Shown here one piece after another: positions 23,114 through 36,421 of a stretch of 64,000 bases of DNA. Within the stretch, counting starts at the first letter, position 1. Every line of letters starts with the position of its first letter. Origin of the DNA: Setaria digitata (taxonomy: Eukaryota > Nematoda > Chromadorea > Rhabditida > Setariidae); contig RCAB01000322.1 in NCBI GenBank assembly GCA_003640385.1, positions 1 to 64,000 of the forward strand, read 5' to 3'. The notes under the pieces are model-generated. The model saw only the letters and a program-made list of their open reading frames with translations, was not told where the DNA came from and ran no database searches. The position numbers and the translations under genes are program-made.

Positions 23114-26100
23114 ATGCCGTCATTGGTTGCATTAGGGCGACGTTGGAATATTGCAAGTGATGATTTCGTATTTCCATCGTTGTCAGAAGTATTAGTTCGC
23201 TTAGCTTGGTAAGTTTTCTATTTTTGTTTTGTTTTTTTTTTTTCTTCAGTAATATTTATATGGATTGTTTTAATTTAGAATTTAGGACGATTAGCAGTAT
23301 TTAGGCTTAGTTTTCATAAGCCCAAATTGAAGAATTGCTGAGGTATTTTGTGATTGTCAAATTAGAGTGAAATGATAAAAGGACAAGTAAGAGAAGAATT
23401 AAGGAAAGGAAATGATGGAAAAAATAGGGGAAGGGATAGGAAATTTATACCGTCGAATACAAAATGCCATTTTCGTGTTACTGAGATTAAATATGTTTGA
23501 GTATTACTATCATCTTTGATAAATAATAATTACTGTCATGATTTATTGTTGATATTATTATGGAATGGTAAGTGACATGTTATTTAAGTAGCAAATTTTG
23601 TAATCTTAATTGCGTAAAAAAAAAAAAATTAATTTCAGGATATTAATAACATGCTTGGTATTTATGCTGAAAAAGTGGGAAAGTTGTACGAATCAACACA
23701 TTCTTATCAATCTTTTCTCATTAATTGGCATCAATGGTTTAACGATATTAATATGTATTGTTTTGGCATTAGTTAGTGCACGTGGATCTATCTTGGAACC
23801 ACATAAGCGACAATTTGTTGCCAAAATTATGTATATACGTTTGCCTTTGTTTATTTGTGAAATTGCAATTGCTACAGCATCGACGATCTTCGCTTTCAGT
23901 AAATTTTTTCCTTCTTTTATTAGTTTAATGAATTTTATCAATCGTCAGTTTTAATAATCGACAATCGATTATCAAGAAAATTCTTCCCATTTCAAAAATC
24001 TTTGTATCTCGTTTCTTCAGATGCCTTATACTGCCTCTTCGACGAGATCTTTTTCAACCACTGAAGTCTTGAAATTGAATTTCATTAGTGACTTTTTGAA
24101 CCATGAAAATTGTTTTTTTTTTTCTTTTTGCTTGACGATAGAATGAGAGCTGAATTAGGAAAGAGAATGAACAGAAGTGACAAAGCAAATAAATTGGAAG
24201 CTTAGAATAAATAAAGTAATGTTTCATAGAGTAACGACAGTTCATTGGGAAAATAAGAGCAGTTTGTTTTCCTGAAAATTTTGATAGTGCAAAACTGATT
24301 ACTCTAAACTTTTCACGGGTTTTGGGAAGTAACAGGTTAAATTTTTTCAATTTTCCATATTTGATAATTTTTTTTTTTTAGTTTTTGACTTGTAGAAGGC
24401 AGTTTTATGGACAAATATTTGCATTTTTTCTTTGTATTTCAGGAAGCCTAGCTTCATGTAATCTTATTGTTATACTACGTTTAACAACTGTTCTTCAGTG
24501 GGCCTTGATAATAACAGTTCTAGTAAGTATTGCCGTTGTATTTAATCCATCTGGTGGAAGTCATATGCGGCCAAGTTTCCGAAGACAGAATAAAGTTTGG
24601 ATGTTACGCTTCAACTTGGTTAATTTTTATCCTTAACTTTTCCAATTTCCGCTCTTTTTGTAGTCGAATTTCTTAAATTTGACAAAAATATTCAGGTTCT
24701 CAGAGAATTTTAGTTTTTACTGAGAAAGAACGAAGCAATGCGTGCAGCATTACAAGATATTGCTATTTTGACTACTTCTTTTTTCGCCGATGTTGATTTG
24801 GTAGCATCCGACATTTTGGCTGGTCTCTTATTGCTCGTGCATGCACCTCATCAACCGCCAAGCGTAACAACTTATGTCCCGGAAGTTGAGGTAATTTCTT
24901 CCCAAAAATAGATGGCGAATTTATAGTTTAATAACTTGTGGTTTTATAACTCATAACTGAAAACATAAGATCGTATTTTTTTAGCTATAATTATTTGTTT
25001 TCTCAAGTTATGAAAATTTTATTTTGCAAGGGATCATAGATGGGGAAGCAGTCTTTTCATCTGAATGACCTTTCAATTCCACTAACATATTAATGTGAGA
25101 AGTAGATGTAGCGTTTAGCTATCGAACCGTAGATAGGGCACATATCATGCATGATTTAGTGAGTCGTTCAACCTGGAGTTTATTCTGTTGAAAAATCGCG
25201 GAATTACAGTTCCAAATGCTACATCGATTAAGAATTTTTGGGAACTCCTAAAGGAAGTACACAGAGGCTTTGATGTAAGAGTTAGGGAGTTCTTGGATCA
25301 TTTCCATAATATCATAATGTGACATTTGCATAAACTGGTGGTAATTATGATATTCTAATAGCACTTTCTTACGCTTATATATTTCTAAATTACTGAAGTA
25401 TAATTAATACTAAAAGGACAAATAAATTTGCAGCCACCAGATTGGATGACATTAGAGAATGCCCGTTATATGGCAAAATATATAGCAGCTATATATGGTT
25501 GGGAAATTTATATGTTTTACAACTGTAGTTGTTGCGATTGGTTGAAGATATGCAAAAGAATCAAATGTTGCGGAAAATGCTGTAACAGGTTTGATTTTGA
25601 TAAAGATATTCTTAAACTTCTAATTTCCAATTCTTATGCCTTTTCTGTTATCGTTGCTACTCATATGCGTTAGAATTGCGGCGTAAAGAAAGGGGATCTC
25701 ATCTTAATAAAAACAAATTTCAGAAGCACTTAGCATTTTATATGGTTTCAGTGGTTCAAGCCATTTATAATAATGATTTCGAAGGAGAATGTTCCAGTTT
25801 ATTGCTGAGAATTTCTAAAATAAGAAAGTCACATTACCAGGGAATTTGGTGGTAAACTTATCCTTTTTAGGCAGAGTTTCCCGAATAGAGGCGATAACTG
25901 CTGTATGTGTGCTATAGCTACTTTCCTTACAGTGACAGGATGTAAGGAAACCGATATCATTTTCGTTTCATTTGCAAATGAACTTTATCAGGTGTGGTTT
26001 TCTTATAACTGCAAGTATGTTTTAATATGCAGTAGAATGCTTATTTCAGGTTAAGAAAAATGGTCATTTATATATAATTATATATCTTGTTAAATTCAAT

Positions 26101-28637
26101 ATTTTAAGTCTTTTAGGTGCCATTCATAGTACTGCTGGATATAAAAACAAAAAGTGTCGTGATTACAATACGTGGCACAGCTTCAATGATGGATGCAATC
26201 AATGATCTGTCACTTGATGATGAAGCTTTTTCAGTAGATGTTGATCAGGATCCAATACTTCGTCAAGATGAAAAATTGGATACTCCAAATGAGGTGTGAA
26301 ATAGAACAAAATATAAAATTTGGATTTAAACGCTAATTTATCTTTAAATTTTTGGTAAAGACATCATTTGTGACTTGAGGCATTTTGTAATTTGGCTTTA
26401 CACTATTAATATTATTTAATATTAATAAAAGCCTGCATATTTTTCAGCGCTTTATGTAATACAATACAAATCATTCAGGAACTACGAGTGCATCGTGGCA
26501 TGCTACGCAGTGCCAGATATGTGCTTGAAATTTTGCGTGCAAATCGTGTTTTAGAAGGTTTAAAATTGAGATATCCATCTTACACAATTGTCTGTTGCGG
26601 GCATTCGTTAGGTGCTGGAGTTGCGACATTGCTTACTTTACTGCTCAGGTAAGTGTTGCAATATTGTATTCAGTAATACCCAGCTAATAGATTGTTATAT
26701 ATATATATCATGTTCGAGAAAATGCAGTATTTTAGACAGTCATTTGGTCCCATCCGTTGCTTTGCATACTCTCCACCAGGTTGTGTTATCAGTGAAAATG
26801 GTTTAAAAGAGACGCAAAAATTCGTATTTAGTGTTTACATTGGTGATGATATAGTCCCGCGGTTATCATTTCAGGTTGTCGCGATTATTATTGTTTTTTT
26901 TTTTAGTACAAATTGTTTTTTTACGAGGTGAGAAGAAACAATAACTTAGCAGATTTAATAGTTTACTGTTGTAATGCCTATTTATAATTGAGAACGTTTT
27001 TGTTTTACTTTATAACCTCCTCATGCTTTTCATATAATTCGCTGCAGTAATAAAACATTGTAGCACTTCTTTACTGCAATCGATATCACTGAAAAACAGA
27101 CAACTTTATTCCACCTCATATGGCATGATCATGCCTCATTATGCGTCGTCATCATCTCAATTTAGATGTCTATCACCATAACTGAGAATATTAAACTAAT
27201 TGTTTTGCTACATTTAGACGTTAATCTGGAAGAAACTTTTCTACTGCCTTTAATTTTTATTCTTTTTTTTCACCATTACAGCTTTTTAATTTTCAGACGG
27301 TATGTAAGTTGAAGTATGATGTGATCAAATCATTAGCGTGCAGTAATTCTCCGAAATATAAAGTTTTACTTCGTGGTTTCTACCGGCTGTGCTTTTCGTC
27401 TCCATGGGAACCGGATCAAAGTAATTTTTTTTTAATTTTTTTAAAAAAATTAAAAAGAAAATAAAGAATTAAAAAATTAATCTTTTAATTTTTTTAATTT
27501 CTGAAAGCTAGGAATTTCAGTTTTTTCATTTTTCTCAACTGCCGTTAATAAAGTGCTAAATTTACTGTTTTATGCCAATTTTAAAGCAATTAATTTATCT
27601 TTTTTACTTGTATTTATGTTCTCCGCCTTATTTATTTATTTTTGATTGCTAGTGCATCTGTCCTTCTGTTTGCAAGAACAATATTTAAAATGTTCATCCG
27701 GAGTGCTCAATTTTAATGGAAAGTTCTACTTTTGCAAAACGGTATTAATAATACGGTGAATTCAAAAAATCCATTTATAATGTTGCCATTTCTTTTGGTC
27801 TTCCTTTGAAATAATTTTTTTCGGTTGCAAAACAAGTTTGTTTAAAGTCATCATTACTTCTATTAATTTTAATAGTTCATGAAGAAGATGGAGCTGTTAA
27901 TATTAATGATCGACTCCCACTAGTTTTTCATACTTCGCTGATGATAATTGATGATGGCGCTGATAGCACGAACGATGAGAATCCTGCAGAAAGATGGGCA
28001 AGAAAGCGAACAAAAGTATATAAAATTCTGTTTTTTTTTTTTATTATTTATGTAAGAAATATATGAAGTAAAATCATATCGTTATGAATATCGAAAGATA
28101 TGCATTACCTTTTCTTTATGATAGCCTCCAGTAAATTGCTTTTTTTTTTTTTTATTTAAGGATCTTTTTAAGCTCGAAAGATGAGTTCTAGCAAAGTAAT
28201 TTTGCAGCTCCTCCCACCAGGATGTTTGCTGCATGTCTGGGTAACTGATAAGAAAAAAAAAACAATTTGTAAAAGGTGGACTCATCACAGGTATTTATTT
28301 TTCTCATTTCTTTTTTTTTTCTTTTTTTTTTCTTTTCGTTTTTTTTTTTTTTTTTTTAAAGATGGTAACAGTAAAGCACATGATTTCTTCATCTTTCCTT
28401 CGTTTTTGGAGAAAGCTGATGATATCAAAATTTCTCTATTTGCAAATTTAAATTTTATATATAAGATCAGCAAGGTGAAGCATTTTGATCATTTCTTTTC
28501 CATTTTCACATTCTCTTTTACTCACGCTCTACTGCAGTTCGCTAAATGAAATCAAACTATCAAGTGCCGTTATCCGTGACCATATGCCATATAATGTGTT
28601 AAAAGTGCTGAACATGGAACTTGACTTAGATGTTTAA
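23114..28637 (+). CDS. dagl-2: Sn-1-specific diacylglycerol lipase, DAGL-beta-like
   Basis: Thirteen exons: 23114-23208, 23639-23898, 24443-24618, 24714-24890, 25434-25588, 25871-25991, 26117-26293, 26479-26648, 26736-26874, 27297-27420, 27876-28015, 28181-28290, 28538-28637; 647 residues. It begins MPSLVALGRRWNIASDDFVF, matching the DAGL N-terminus, followed by four hydrophobic membrane segments up to about residue 160. The lipase part has VITIRGT, RVHRGML, the nucleophile elbow GHSLGAG, CFAYSPPG, the acid region IGDDIVPRLS and the histidine in LLPPGCLLHVW. It ends with NEIKLSSAVIRDHMPYNVL. These enzymes release 2-arachidonoylglycerol-type monoacylglycerols from diacylglycerol at the plasma membrane. 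There is no long C-terminal tail, which favours DAGL-beta over alpha. The junction of the last two exons is inferred; an intervening open stretch (28372-28480) was judged intronic. An AG sits directly before the ATG. Confidence 0.93.
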
Positions 28638-30339
28638 TATTTTTAAAGGTTTTTTCCTGATTGTTTGTATATTTTTTGGTTTATTTGTTAGGTTATTCTC
28701 GATTATTGAGTTCTTGCCTGGATAAAGTGGGTAAGATTTAAGGATTTTTGCTTTACCAATTTTTTTTCCAGAAACAAAACTAAAAAGTGCTCATTTTCCC
28801 ATGCCTAAATTTAGCAGAAATATTTCTGCACTCAATTTTTATGCCATTGTACTTATAAAATTCTCTTGTTTTCTATTGCAACAAAGGAGCTGTTTGCCCT
28901 TGGCCTGAGCTCTTTGTGTTAAATTTATTAATATATAATGATCATGAATTAAAGATGTGTTATTTTTCAGTGTACTATAATTTATGTTAATTTTTTACAT
29001 ACATCTACATGCTAACAAGTAGTTGTGATAACAGAAAATTTATAGATGGGCTTATTGACATATACACAATATTTATTAGTTATTTCTACAATTACATCAC
29101 TTCTTCCTTTCCTTTTTTTTTTTTAATTTTGTATTTTTTGTCTCATTTGTTTGTTTGTTTGCATAAAATTCGATGATTAAGCTTCTGCTTTCTTTAAATC
29201 TTTCATTAATTTATTTTCCCTTCTTCTCCATATTCTTATGTTATTGTTCACTTTCAAAAATATGCAAAAGAAGCTAATTTATTCGCTAGTATTGTGATTA
29301 TTCGTTCAGAATGTATCTTATGTTGTATATATTATTTCTTTGTGGTATTTATTTGTATCCGGTCGATTTTTGAAGGAAATGAGTTTGTTAGAAAAGTTTA
29401 GCCATGAAAATTGAAGTTTAATTATAAAAAGTATCATATGATCTGGCTTTTGTTTACCTTAGCTTTTTGTTGCTTTTTTTTGTTCAGAATAAATTACAAT
29501 TAATTTTCTGATAATTCTAATAAATTAATGATATCTCGACTTTCAATATATTTATTTGAAAATGGCATAATATATTTTATTGAGTAAACTGCATTTTCTT
29601 TAATTAACGTTTTAATAATTTCTTAGTAACCGCTTGCTTCTTTTTTCTTTTATTTTAGGATAGCTTTTATATTTTAATAACTACCCTCTTGGTAATCTTC
29701 GAGCTTATTAAATAGATTGCATTAAAAAATTCCCATGTATTTTCTGTTCTGTTCTACAGATGAGCTTATTTAAACATGTTTAAATTACTTTATCGGTAAT
29801 TTACTATTTGCATTTCTTTGGGTACAAATATATTATCAAATTTATTATGTTTCGCACTTCCATGGCTCAAGAGTCGTATTGATGCTTAAGTTAATGGATA
29901 AATATACAAATTATAACATTATTACTTACCATAACAGCGATAACTTTTCTTCGCATTTAAACTAAAGAAATTATAGATTTAATAATCCTATGTGTACTTC
30001 ATTCCTTTTAATAAGGCCATTTTTAAATTTATTTTCTTTATCAAATTTCGAAATGGTTTCGTAAAATTGTAGTTTGCAATTGGAAATTTATTGTATTTGT
30101 AATTGTTGCTTAATTGTAGTCTTTTTTTTTTTTTTTTTTTCAACTTTCCTCAGAATTACCATTTGTTTCGGTATAACTATCATTAGTTTCAATTCTATTA
30201 CAGCAAAATCTGTTCAAATCTTTTGCTAATGAGGATAAACTTTTTTTTTTTTTTTTTTTTGTTTTATACGTCGGTATATGAACCATTGGTTTTTTTTTCC
30301 TTGTCTTGATTGTCCTTTAACTTTAGTTACTTAGGTCCG
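28638..30339 (+). other. Intergenic region between DAGL and the NlpC/P60-ALDH gene
   Basis: AT-rich with several poly-T runs (for example 30121-30140 and 30241-30260); no exon seen on either strand. It should contain the 3' UTR of DAGL and the promoter of the next gene. Confidence 0.65.
30319..30326 (+). promoter_or_regulatory. Probable spliced-leader acceptor of the NlpC/P60-ALDH gene
   Basis: AACTTTAG precedes the start codon at 30340 by 13 bases, after a poly-T rich stretch; no upstream donor stands out. Confidence 0.4.
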
Positions 30340-33300
30340 ATGTTTCTCAAAGGAGTGGATGTTGCTGCAGGAGATGTTGTATTTTTCAAAAAAGATGTTG
30401 ACAAAAAAAACAATGATGCATTTGAGGAAGCAGTTGCTAATGTTGCTTCGGAAGCTGTAATACATACGGCACTGTTGTGTGATGATACAGGTAATTGGGT
30501 AATACATGCAGCTCGACAATCTGGTGTTTCCCGGGAACAACTATGTGATGTAATAGAAAAATTGCAACCTGAAAGTGTTGAGATATATCGTGCACAGGTA
30601 CCACAAACTACTCGAATTAGTGCATATCGTTGGGCCGAAACCAAAGTGGGCTCTTACTACAATGATATTTTTTCACCTGATATGCATGATTCAAAAGGTA
30701 ATGAAGCTTTCTACTGTTGTCAGCTAGTAGCAAAATCATATGAATATGCTGGTATCCAGGATTTCTGCCCACCTCATCAGCTAAATTTCAAGGATTCAAA
30801 TGGAAAATTTCTGCCTTTTTGGGAGGAATACTATCAGAAGCGTTCATTACCAATTCCACAAGATGTGCCTGGTTCACATCCTGCTAAATTAATCCATTCT
30901 AATTACTTGAAACTTCATTTTGCCCAAGTTTGCTTTCCGATGATGAATTTCACTGTTCCGAAGACAATCGACAGTGCGCTACATTTCGTGCGTGGAGCTC
31001 GTGTGGCTCTAACAGCTACCAAGTATTTTGACGTGTATCAGCCGAGAAATGGTTAGCCAAATTTTTGAGGATTTCTTCACGCTTAAATTTTACTTATTCA
31101 TATTTATACTGCTGATAATAGTAATTGTATCGTCCTATCACTTTTTAGGTCATTTTATTATAAGTAATTCTTTATTTATTTTCGTTCAATTCTTCAATTA
31201 TTCATTTTTCTGCATATCAACGAATGCAGTAGCATTCCTCCTGAAAAAAAAAAAAAAAAAAGAAGAAGAAAATCGTCCTTTGCAAAAAATAATTTATGTT
31301 TTTTATCAAAGAAGAAAAAAAAAATGATTTTGATTTGATAGAAATTCTTCAATCTTGACAGTCCTATGTGAACATTCAATGGTAAAATATTTGAAATCAC
31401 AAAAAAAAAAAGAATTCATTTTCATGATATTTATAATGATATGCAAAAAGTTGCAAAATGTTAATCACATTCTATTTTAATTCTTGAAATCTCTTAATTT
31501 CTACCTATTTCTTTTTCATAAATCTTTTCTTAGATTTTCTTTTTCCGTTCTAAATAACTACAATGAAGTTGGATAGAAAAGGAAAAATTTTCCTGTTAAA
31601 ATATCCATTAATAGTTCTTTAAGGTAATGTTTTAGCTACAAAATTATTTTGAATGAGAAAAAGACGAAAGGAAAATCTTATGATATGTATGTATTATTAT
31701 CAGGTGAAATACTAACAAGATGCGCTTGCGCTAGTGCAGAAGTGATTGACGAAGTAATTAAAGATGCTTATGAGGCGCAGCAGTCCTGGGCAGCCTTAAA
31801 TGCGCAACAACGTGGAACAATTTTACGACAAGCAGCTTCAATTATACGTGTACGTTTCTTCGTTCTCTTTCTATTTTTTTTTTTTTTTTTCTTTTTAAAA
31901 TTTTCCAAGGTCTTATTATCGCTATTTTTCAGATATATAATGGATTCAAACTTTATCTTATTTTAGCTATAATTCTCTATCTTCCAATTCTATAACAATA
32001 TATATAACAATATATATTTAGACTTGTATATATATATATATAGTTTCATAGATAATATTTCTCCTGTGCTCCTTCCTTTTTCTCGTTTTTATTAATATCT
32101 CATTAGAACCTACAAATTGATTTTTTTAAGAAAATTTATTGATTTCGCATAATCATTGTTTTAGAATTTTGGGGACCAATTAGCGCATTTGGAAACAGTG
32201 GATTGCGGAAAAACAATTCAAGAATCGGGATGGGATGTAGCTGCTTCCGCGGATACTTTTGAATTTTTTGCTGGGACTGCACATAATATTGCTGGTAAGA
32301 AAATTTTTTAAAATATTTGCCTAATGTCCTGAATAATTTGTCATGTTTTCTTTCGAGATTATTTTAAACATTTGCTAAAATAATCCTTTTAAATTCGTTG
32401 ATATGTTGGCTATAATTAATCCTTGCAGAAGGAATTCTTCGGAATGATGATTGAAATCAGTTATTCCTCAAATCTTTTTTTAAATGCTTAATAAAATCAA
32501 AATAGTAGTTGTATTCTTCCAATATCGATATCCCTGTATCCAAATATTATAAAATATCATTTTGTAGGTAATCATTTCCCACTGGGTAATGATAATTATG
32601 CATATACGGAACGAGTACCTTATGGGATCGTTGGCGGTATTGGTGTTTGGAATTATCCGATGTTAACAGCATCTTGGAAAATTGCACCGGCATTAATGTG
32701 CGGGAATGCCGTGGTATACAAGCCATCACCTTTTGCACCCATAACTTGTTTATTGTTAGCGCAAATTCTTCAATCAGCTGGTCTTCCTGATGGTGTATTA
32801 TCTGTTTTGCAGGTATATTTTAAATAATTTCCTTGGAATCTTCGTTAAGTTCATTGTTATTTCGATTTGTTGACTTTCTATGTCAAGATGTGGTATTGTT
32901 TAACTACTTAATATTCTATAGAATTGAGATTGATTGTATTTCTAATAACTAATTTAAGCAAAATAATGCATCCTTCAATTATTGTAATTAATTATTATTT
33001 TGTCTTTTCCCGCAGTGTATTAGAATAGCTTACTACACACTATATTGCTGTAATTTTCAGTCATTTATATAAAATTCGTATGTATTTCAATTTAGATTAA
33101 GTGAAACTATTTCAGGGTGAAGCTGAAACAGGTCAAGCACTATGTGAACACGAAGGCATTAATAAGGTTACATTTACGGGTAGTNTATATAAAATTCGTA
33201 TGTATTTCAATTTAGATTAAATGAAACTATTTCAGGGTGAAGCTGAAACTGGTCAAGCACTATGTGAACACGAAGGCATTAATAAGGTTACATTTACGGG

Positions 33301-34972
33301 TAGTACCGCAACAGGATCCAAAATTCTAGCATCTTGCAGCTTGTTAGGTCGAATGAAACCTGTAACACTGGAATTAGGTGGAAAAAGTGCAATGATCGTT
33401 TGTAAAGACGCTGATGTCGATATTGCTGTTACTGGTGCACTTATGGCTAATTTTTTCTCGTTAGTTGCTTAGAAGTTTATAATATGATTTATCAGTTTTC
33501 ATTTAAACTCACTTTTCATTGCTTCATTACATTTCCCCCTTTTCAATTACAAGTGAACTTGGACTTTGAGTATTTGATGTTACTGTATTCTTAAGTGGAA
33601 AAAGAAACAGATGACAAAGAAATGAGGCAATTACTGAGAAATGCTTTGCAGTCAAGGTGAAGTATGTTCAAATGCATCAAAGGTTCTTGTACACAAGTCA
33701 TGTTACGATGAATTTCGACAAAAGGTTGTCGAACAAACGAAAAGCTTGATTATCGGTGATCCGTTATTGAAGGAAACAAAGATAGGTGCGACAATTTCCC
33801 GTGAACATCTGAACAAAGTGAAGGCTTACATTGACGAAGCAGTAAAACAGGTGATTCCTAGATTTCTAGAAGTTAGGGATTTTATGAATTGCATTTGGGG
33901 AAGCTTTTGTAAAACTATTAGCAGAATGCATCACTTTCATTAATTAACTGGATATTAAATATTAAAGGGTGCTAAACTGTTATATGGCGGTGATGTGGTG
34001 AACGTTAAAGGTCTGGAAAATGGTTATTATTTGTCACCTGCTGTTTTGGAATGTATTGATGAGCAAATGAAAATTTACAAAGAGGAAGTATTCGGAGCAG
34101 CTATGTTAATTATTCCATTTCAGGATGATGAGGTAAGCTTGTATTAAGTGCTGCAAGTTTGTTGGGGAGTTTAGATTTTCTTAAATCAAAATATTCTTAT
34201 ATTTTCTTACATTAATTTAAAACTTTATCCAAGCGCAAGATTCAAGTCCTAACTTCAGCTTGTTTGAGTCGCTGCAAGAGTAAGTTATGGAAAATGAATT
34301 TTCAGGATGCTATTAGAATGGCAAATGATACGCCATATGGACTTGCTGCTGGTGTTTTTACAAGGTTTGTTTCGTTGGACCATTAAAATTTAATGTTAAA
34401 TTTGTATTAATTTTATATAAATAAATTTGATCTTTTCCAGAAATTTGCATCTGGCATACTCACTGGCGTCAAAGCTTAATGCTGGCAATATTTATATAAA
34501 TACGTTCAATATTACAAGTAAGTTTGTTAAAGAGTTTTGAACTCCACTTTATTTTAAAATTGGCTTGGAACTTTAGTACATATCCTACACTGTAGCCTGA
34601 ATTTTTTCTTCCTGAACAAATTTATTAAAAAGCAGTAAGCAATTAACGAAAATTAGTACATTTCGAGACATATTGTGGCATATATCAGTAAACTGTGTGA
34701 GAATCAATATTTGGATGACGTATGAAAGTCTTTTGTGAGATTCACTAGTGGAATAACCATCTCAAATTTTTTTTTTTTGCCAAATGGATAAAACCGGAAG
34801 AAAAAAGAGATCGTGATAAAAGTCTTTTTAAGATTCAATGATACCATTTGGTGGTATGAAGCAGTCCGGTTTTGGGCGTGAAAATGGCGTCGCAGCCCTG
34901 GAAGCTTTTTCACAATGGAAAAGCATATTTGTTAATGCATCCGAGAAATTGGACAATCCATTCCGTAATTGA
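30340..34972 (+). CDS. Fusion protein: YiiX-like permuted NlpC/P60 hydrolase domain + ALDH9-type aldehyde dehydrogenase
   Basis: Ten exons: 30340-31051, 31704-31849, 32165-32294, 32568-32812, 33236-33459, 33652-33850, 33968-34132, 34306-34364, 34441-34517, 34833-34972; 698 residues. Residues 1-200 look like a permuted papain-fold NlpC/P60 domain of the YiiX/LRAT-related kind: [15 protein letters not shown] (His42), [17 protein letters not shown], and a Cys motif FYCCQLV (Cys126-127), ending near [12 protein letters not shown]. Without a stop the same exon continues into an ALDH9 N-terminus ([14 protein letters not shown]), spliced in phase to GEILTRC. The dehydrogenase has [26 protein letters not shown], Glu in VTLELGGKS (about 457), Cys in QGEVCSNAS (about 491), [15 protein letters not shown] and [15 protein letters not shown], so it is probably active. 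ALDH9 enzymes oxidise aminoaldehydes such as trimethylaminobutyraldehyde. Using the donor at 31052 is an inference; ignoring it would end the first domain at TAG 31054-31056. Region 33066-33304 is duplicated around an N; only the second copy is used. Confidence 0.85.
33066..33304 (+). repeat. 119-bp direct duplication flanking a single N (33185), probable assembly artefact
   Basis: 33066-33184 and 33186-33304 are the same sequence apart from two substitutions (33101/33221 and 33130/33250). Each copy holds the intron end and the first 69 bases of an ALDH exon. Reading both would repeat 23 codons, so one copy is almost certainly redundant. Confidence 0.85.
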
Positions 34973-36421
34973 AAACAATGCTTGCAAGTCTCTTTTATCT
35001 TAATGAAGCTCAGTATTGGATTTATTCTTTAACAAAGGTCTTACTCAAACTGAATCTAATGAAGTCACATTAAGACGATAAGTTGGTGTACTTGTCACGA
35101 GAATTTGGCCAACATGTAATTTCTGGCTTCTTACACTACATTTATTTCCGATATTAGTTAATGCCGACTGAGCATCAGCGAGTGTAAAAAAAACACTTTA
35201 TATTTGTTCAAATAAATTCTTGAATTTCAAGGCTGGATTGCCAAGAAATCTAATCATTTATATGTAAATTTGGAAGTTGTTTATGTTGGCTTAAAAATTT
35301 CTCAATTTTCTGTGAGTAAGCTAAATAGCATAAAATCGCTATTTTATAAACAATAAAAAAAAGTGATGAAAAAGAAGCATAGAGAACTCCAGAATGAGCA
35401 TAATTTAAAACATCTAACAGTAAAAACTGCATTCTGTAGATTTTATGCAAGCAAAAGAATAATGTATTCGGAAATAAAAGTGAAAGGGAAAAGCAACCAT
35501 GAAATTGGGTTGTGGCAGGAGAAAAGAAATAATGAAAAATGAAATTCGTGAGATAAATGAACTTGGTTTACACATTATAAATAACAATGCGTTGTTATAA
35601 ATCCGTGTAACATTCCAATTTCAAATTTGTGAGCTAAACTTTTGAGAAAATTCCCAGTGGTAACAGCTTATAACCAATTCTTCAGTTCTAACTTCTAAAC
35701 TTGTAAACTATAATCTAATCATACACTCAAACTTCTGACTTTATAGATATCAACTGTAAAAGATGATTATTCTCAAGTGTTACAACAAAGTGAATGAGCA
35801 ACAAAAGAAAAATGACTGGTTTGCCTGATATGAGAGAACAATTAACAGATATTTTCCTATTATTTTCCAACAGCTGGGCAAATGATCATTGAGCAACTAT
35901 GATTTCACAACAGGAAGAAAAACAAAATTATTTCCATATCCCACTAGTAATGAAGAGGAAAATCCAGTGGATCGATTTAAAACTAGTGGATAGTTTTCCC
36001 TATGAAAACTCTTCAAGCAATAATTTTTACTCAATAGAAAATATTGCTGCAATTCAAGGAACACGGAAAAGATAGCACATTTCTACAACCTTCAAAAAAG
36101 TTGCATTGTACATTACAGTGAAATCCTTAATCTACTGAACTTCATTCTGAAACACATTCAGCTGCTTTCTAAACTAAAGCCTAAAAACCACATACCACAT
36201 CAGTAAATACATTTTAATGAAACAAATGATAAACATAGTAATAACACAGACATTTAAAACTTGACCCGAACTACACTCAGGTCAGGCCCTGCGAATTTTC
36301 ATAAGAAAAAAACCCATAATTTCTCCATGAAAGCATTGGGTTCATTGCCGCAAGCTAAAACGTACGATGACACTAACTTATCGATGTAAAAGGTGAATGC
36401 AAAAATAAAGATCATCTTGGT
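34973..36421. other. Convergent intergenic region between the ALDH fusion gene and chimaerin
   Basis: Contains the 3' UTRs of two converging genes, with AATAAA at 35211-35216 for the plus-strand gene. No other gene is visible. Confidence 0.6.

Noticed and set aside
28372..28480. Open stretch (SKAHDFFIFPSFLEKADD) as a DAGL exon
   Set aside because: Its only donor leaves the wrong phase for the last exon, while skipping it joins 28290 to 28538 in phase and matches the DAGL C-terminus.
31028..31056. Stop TAG at 31054 as the end of a separate hydrolase gene
   Set aside because: The donor at 31052 gives an in-phase junction to the ALDH exon, and the last residues before it already align with the ALDH9 N-terminus.
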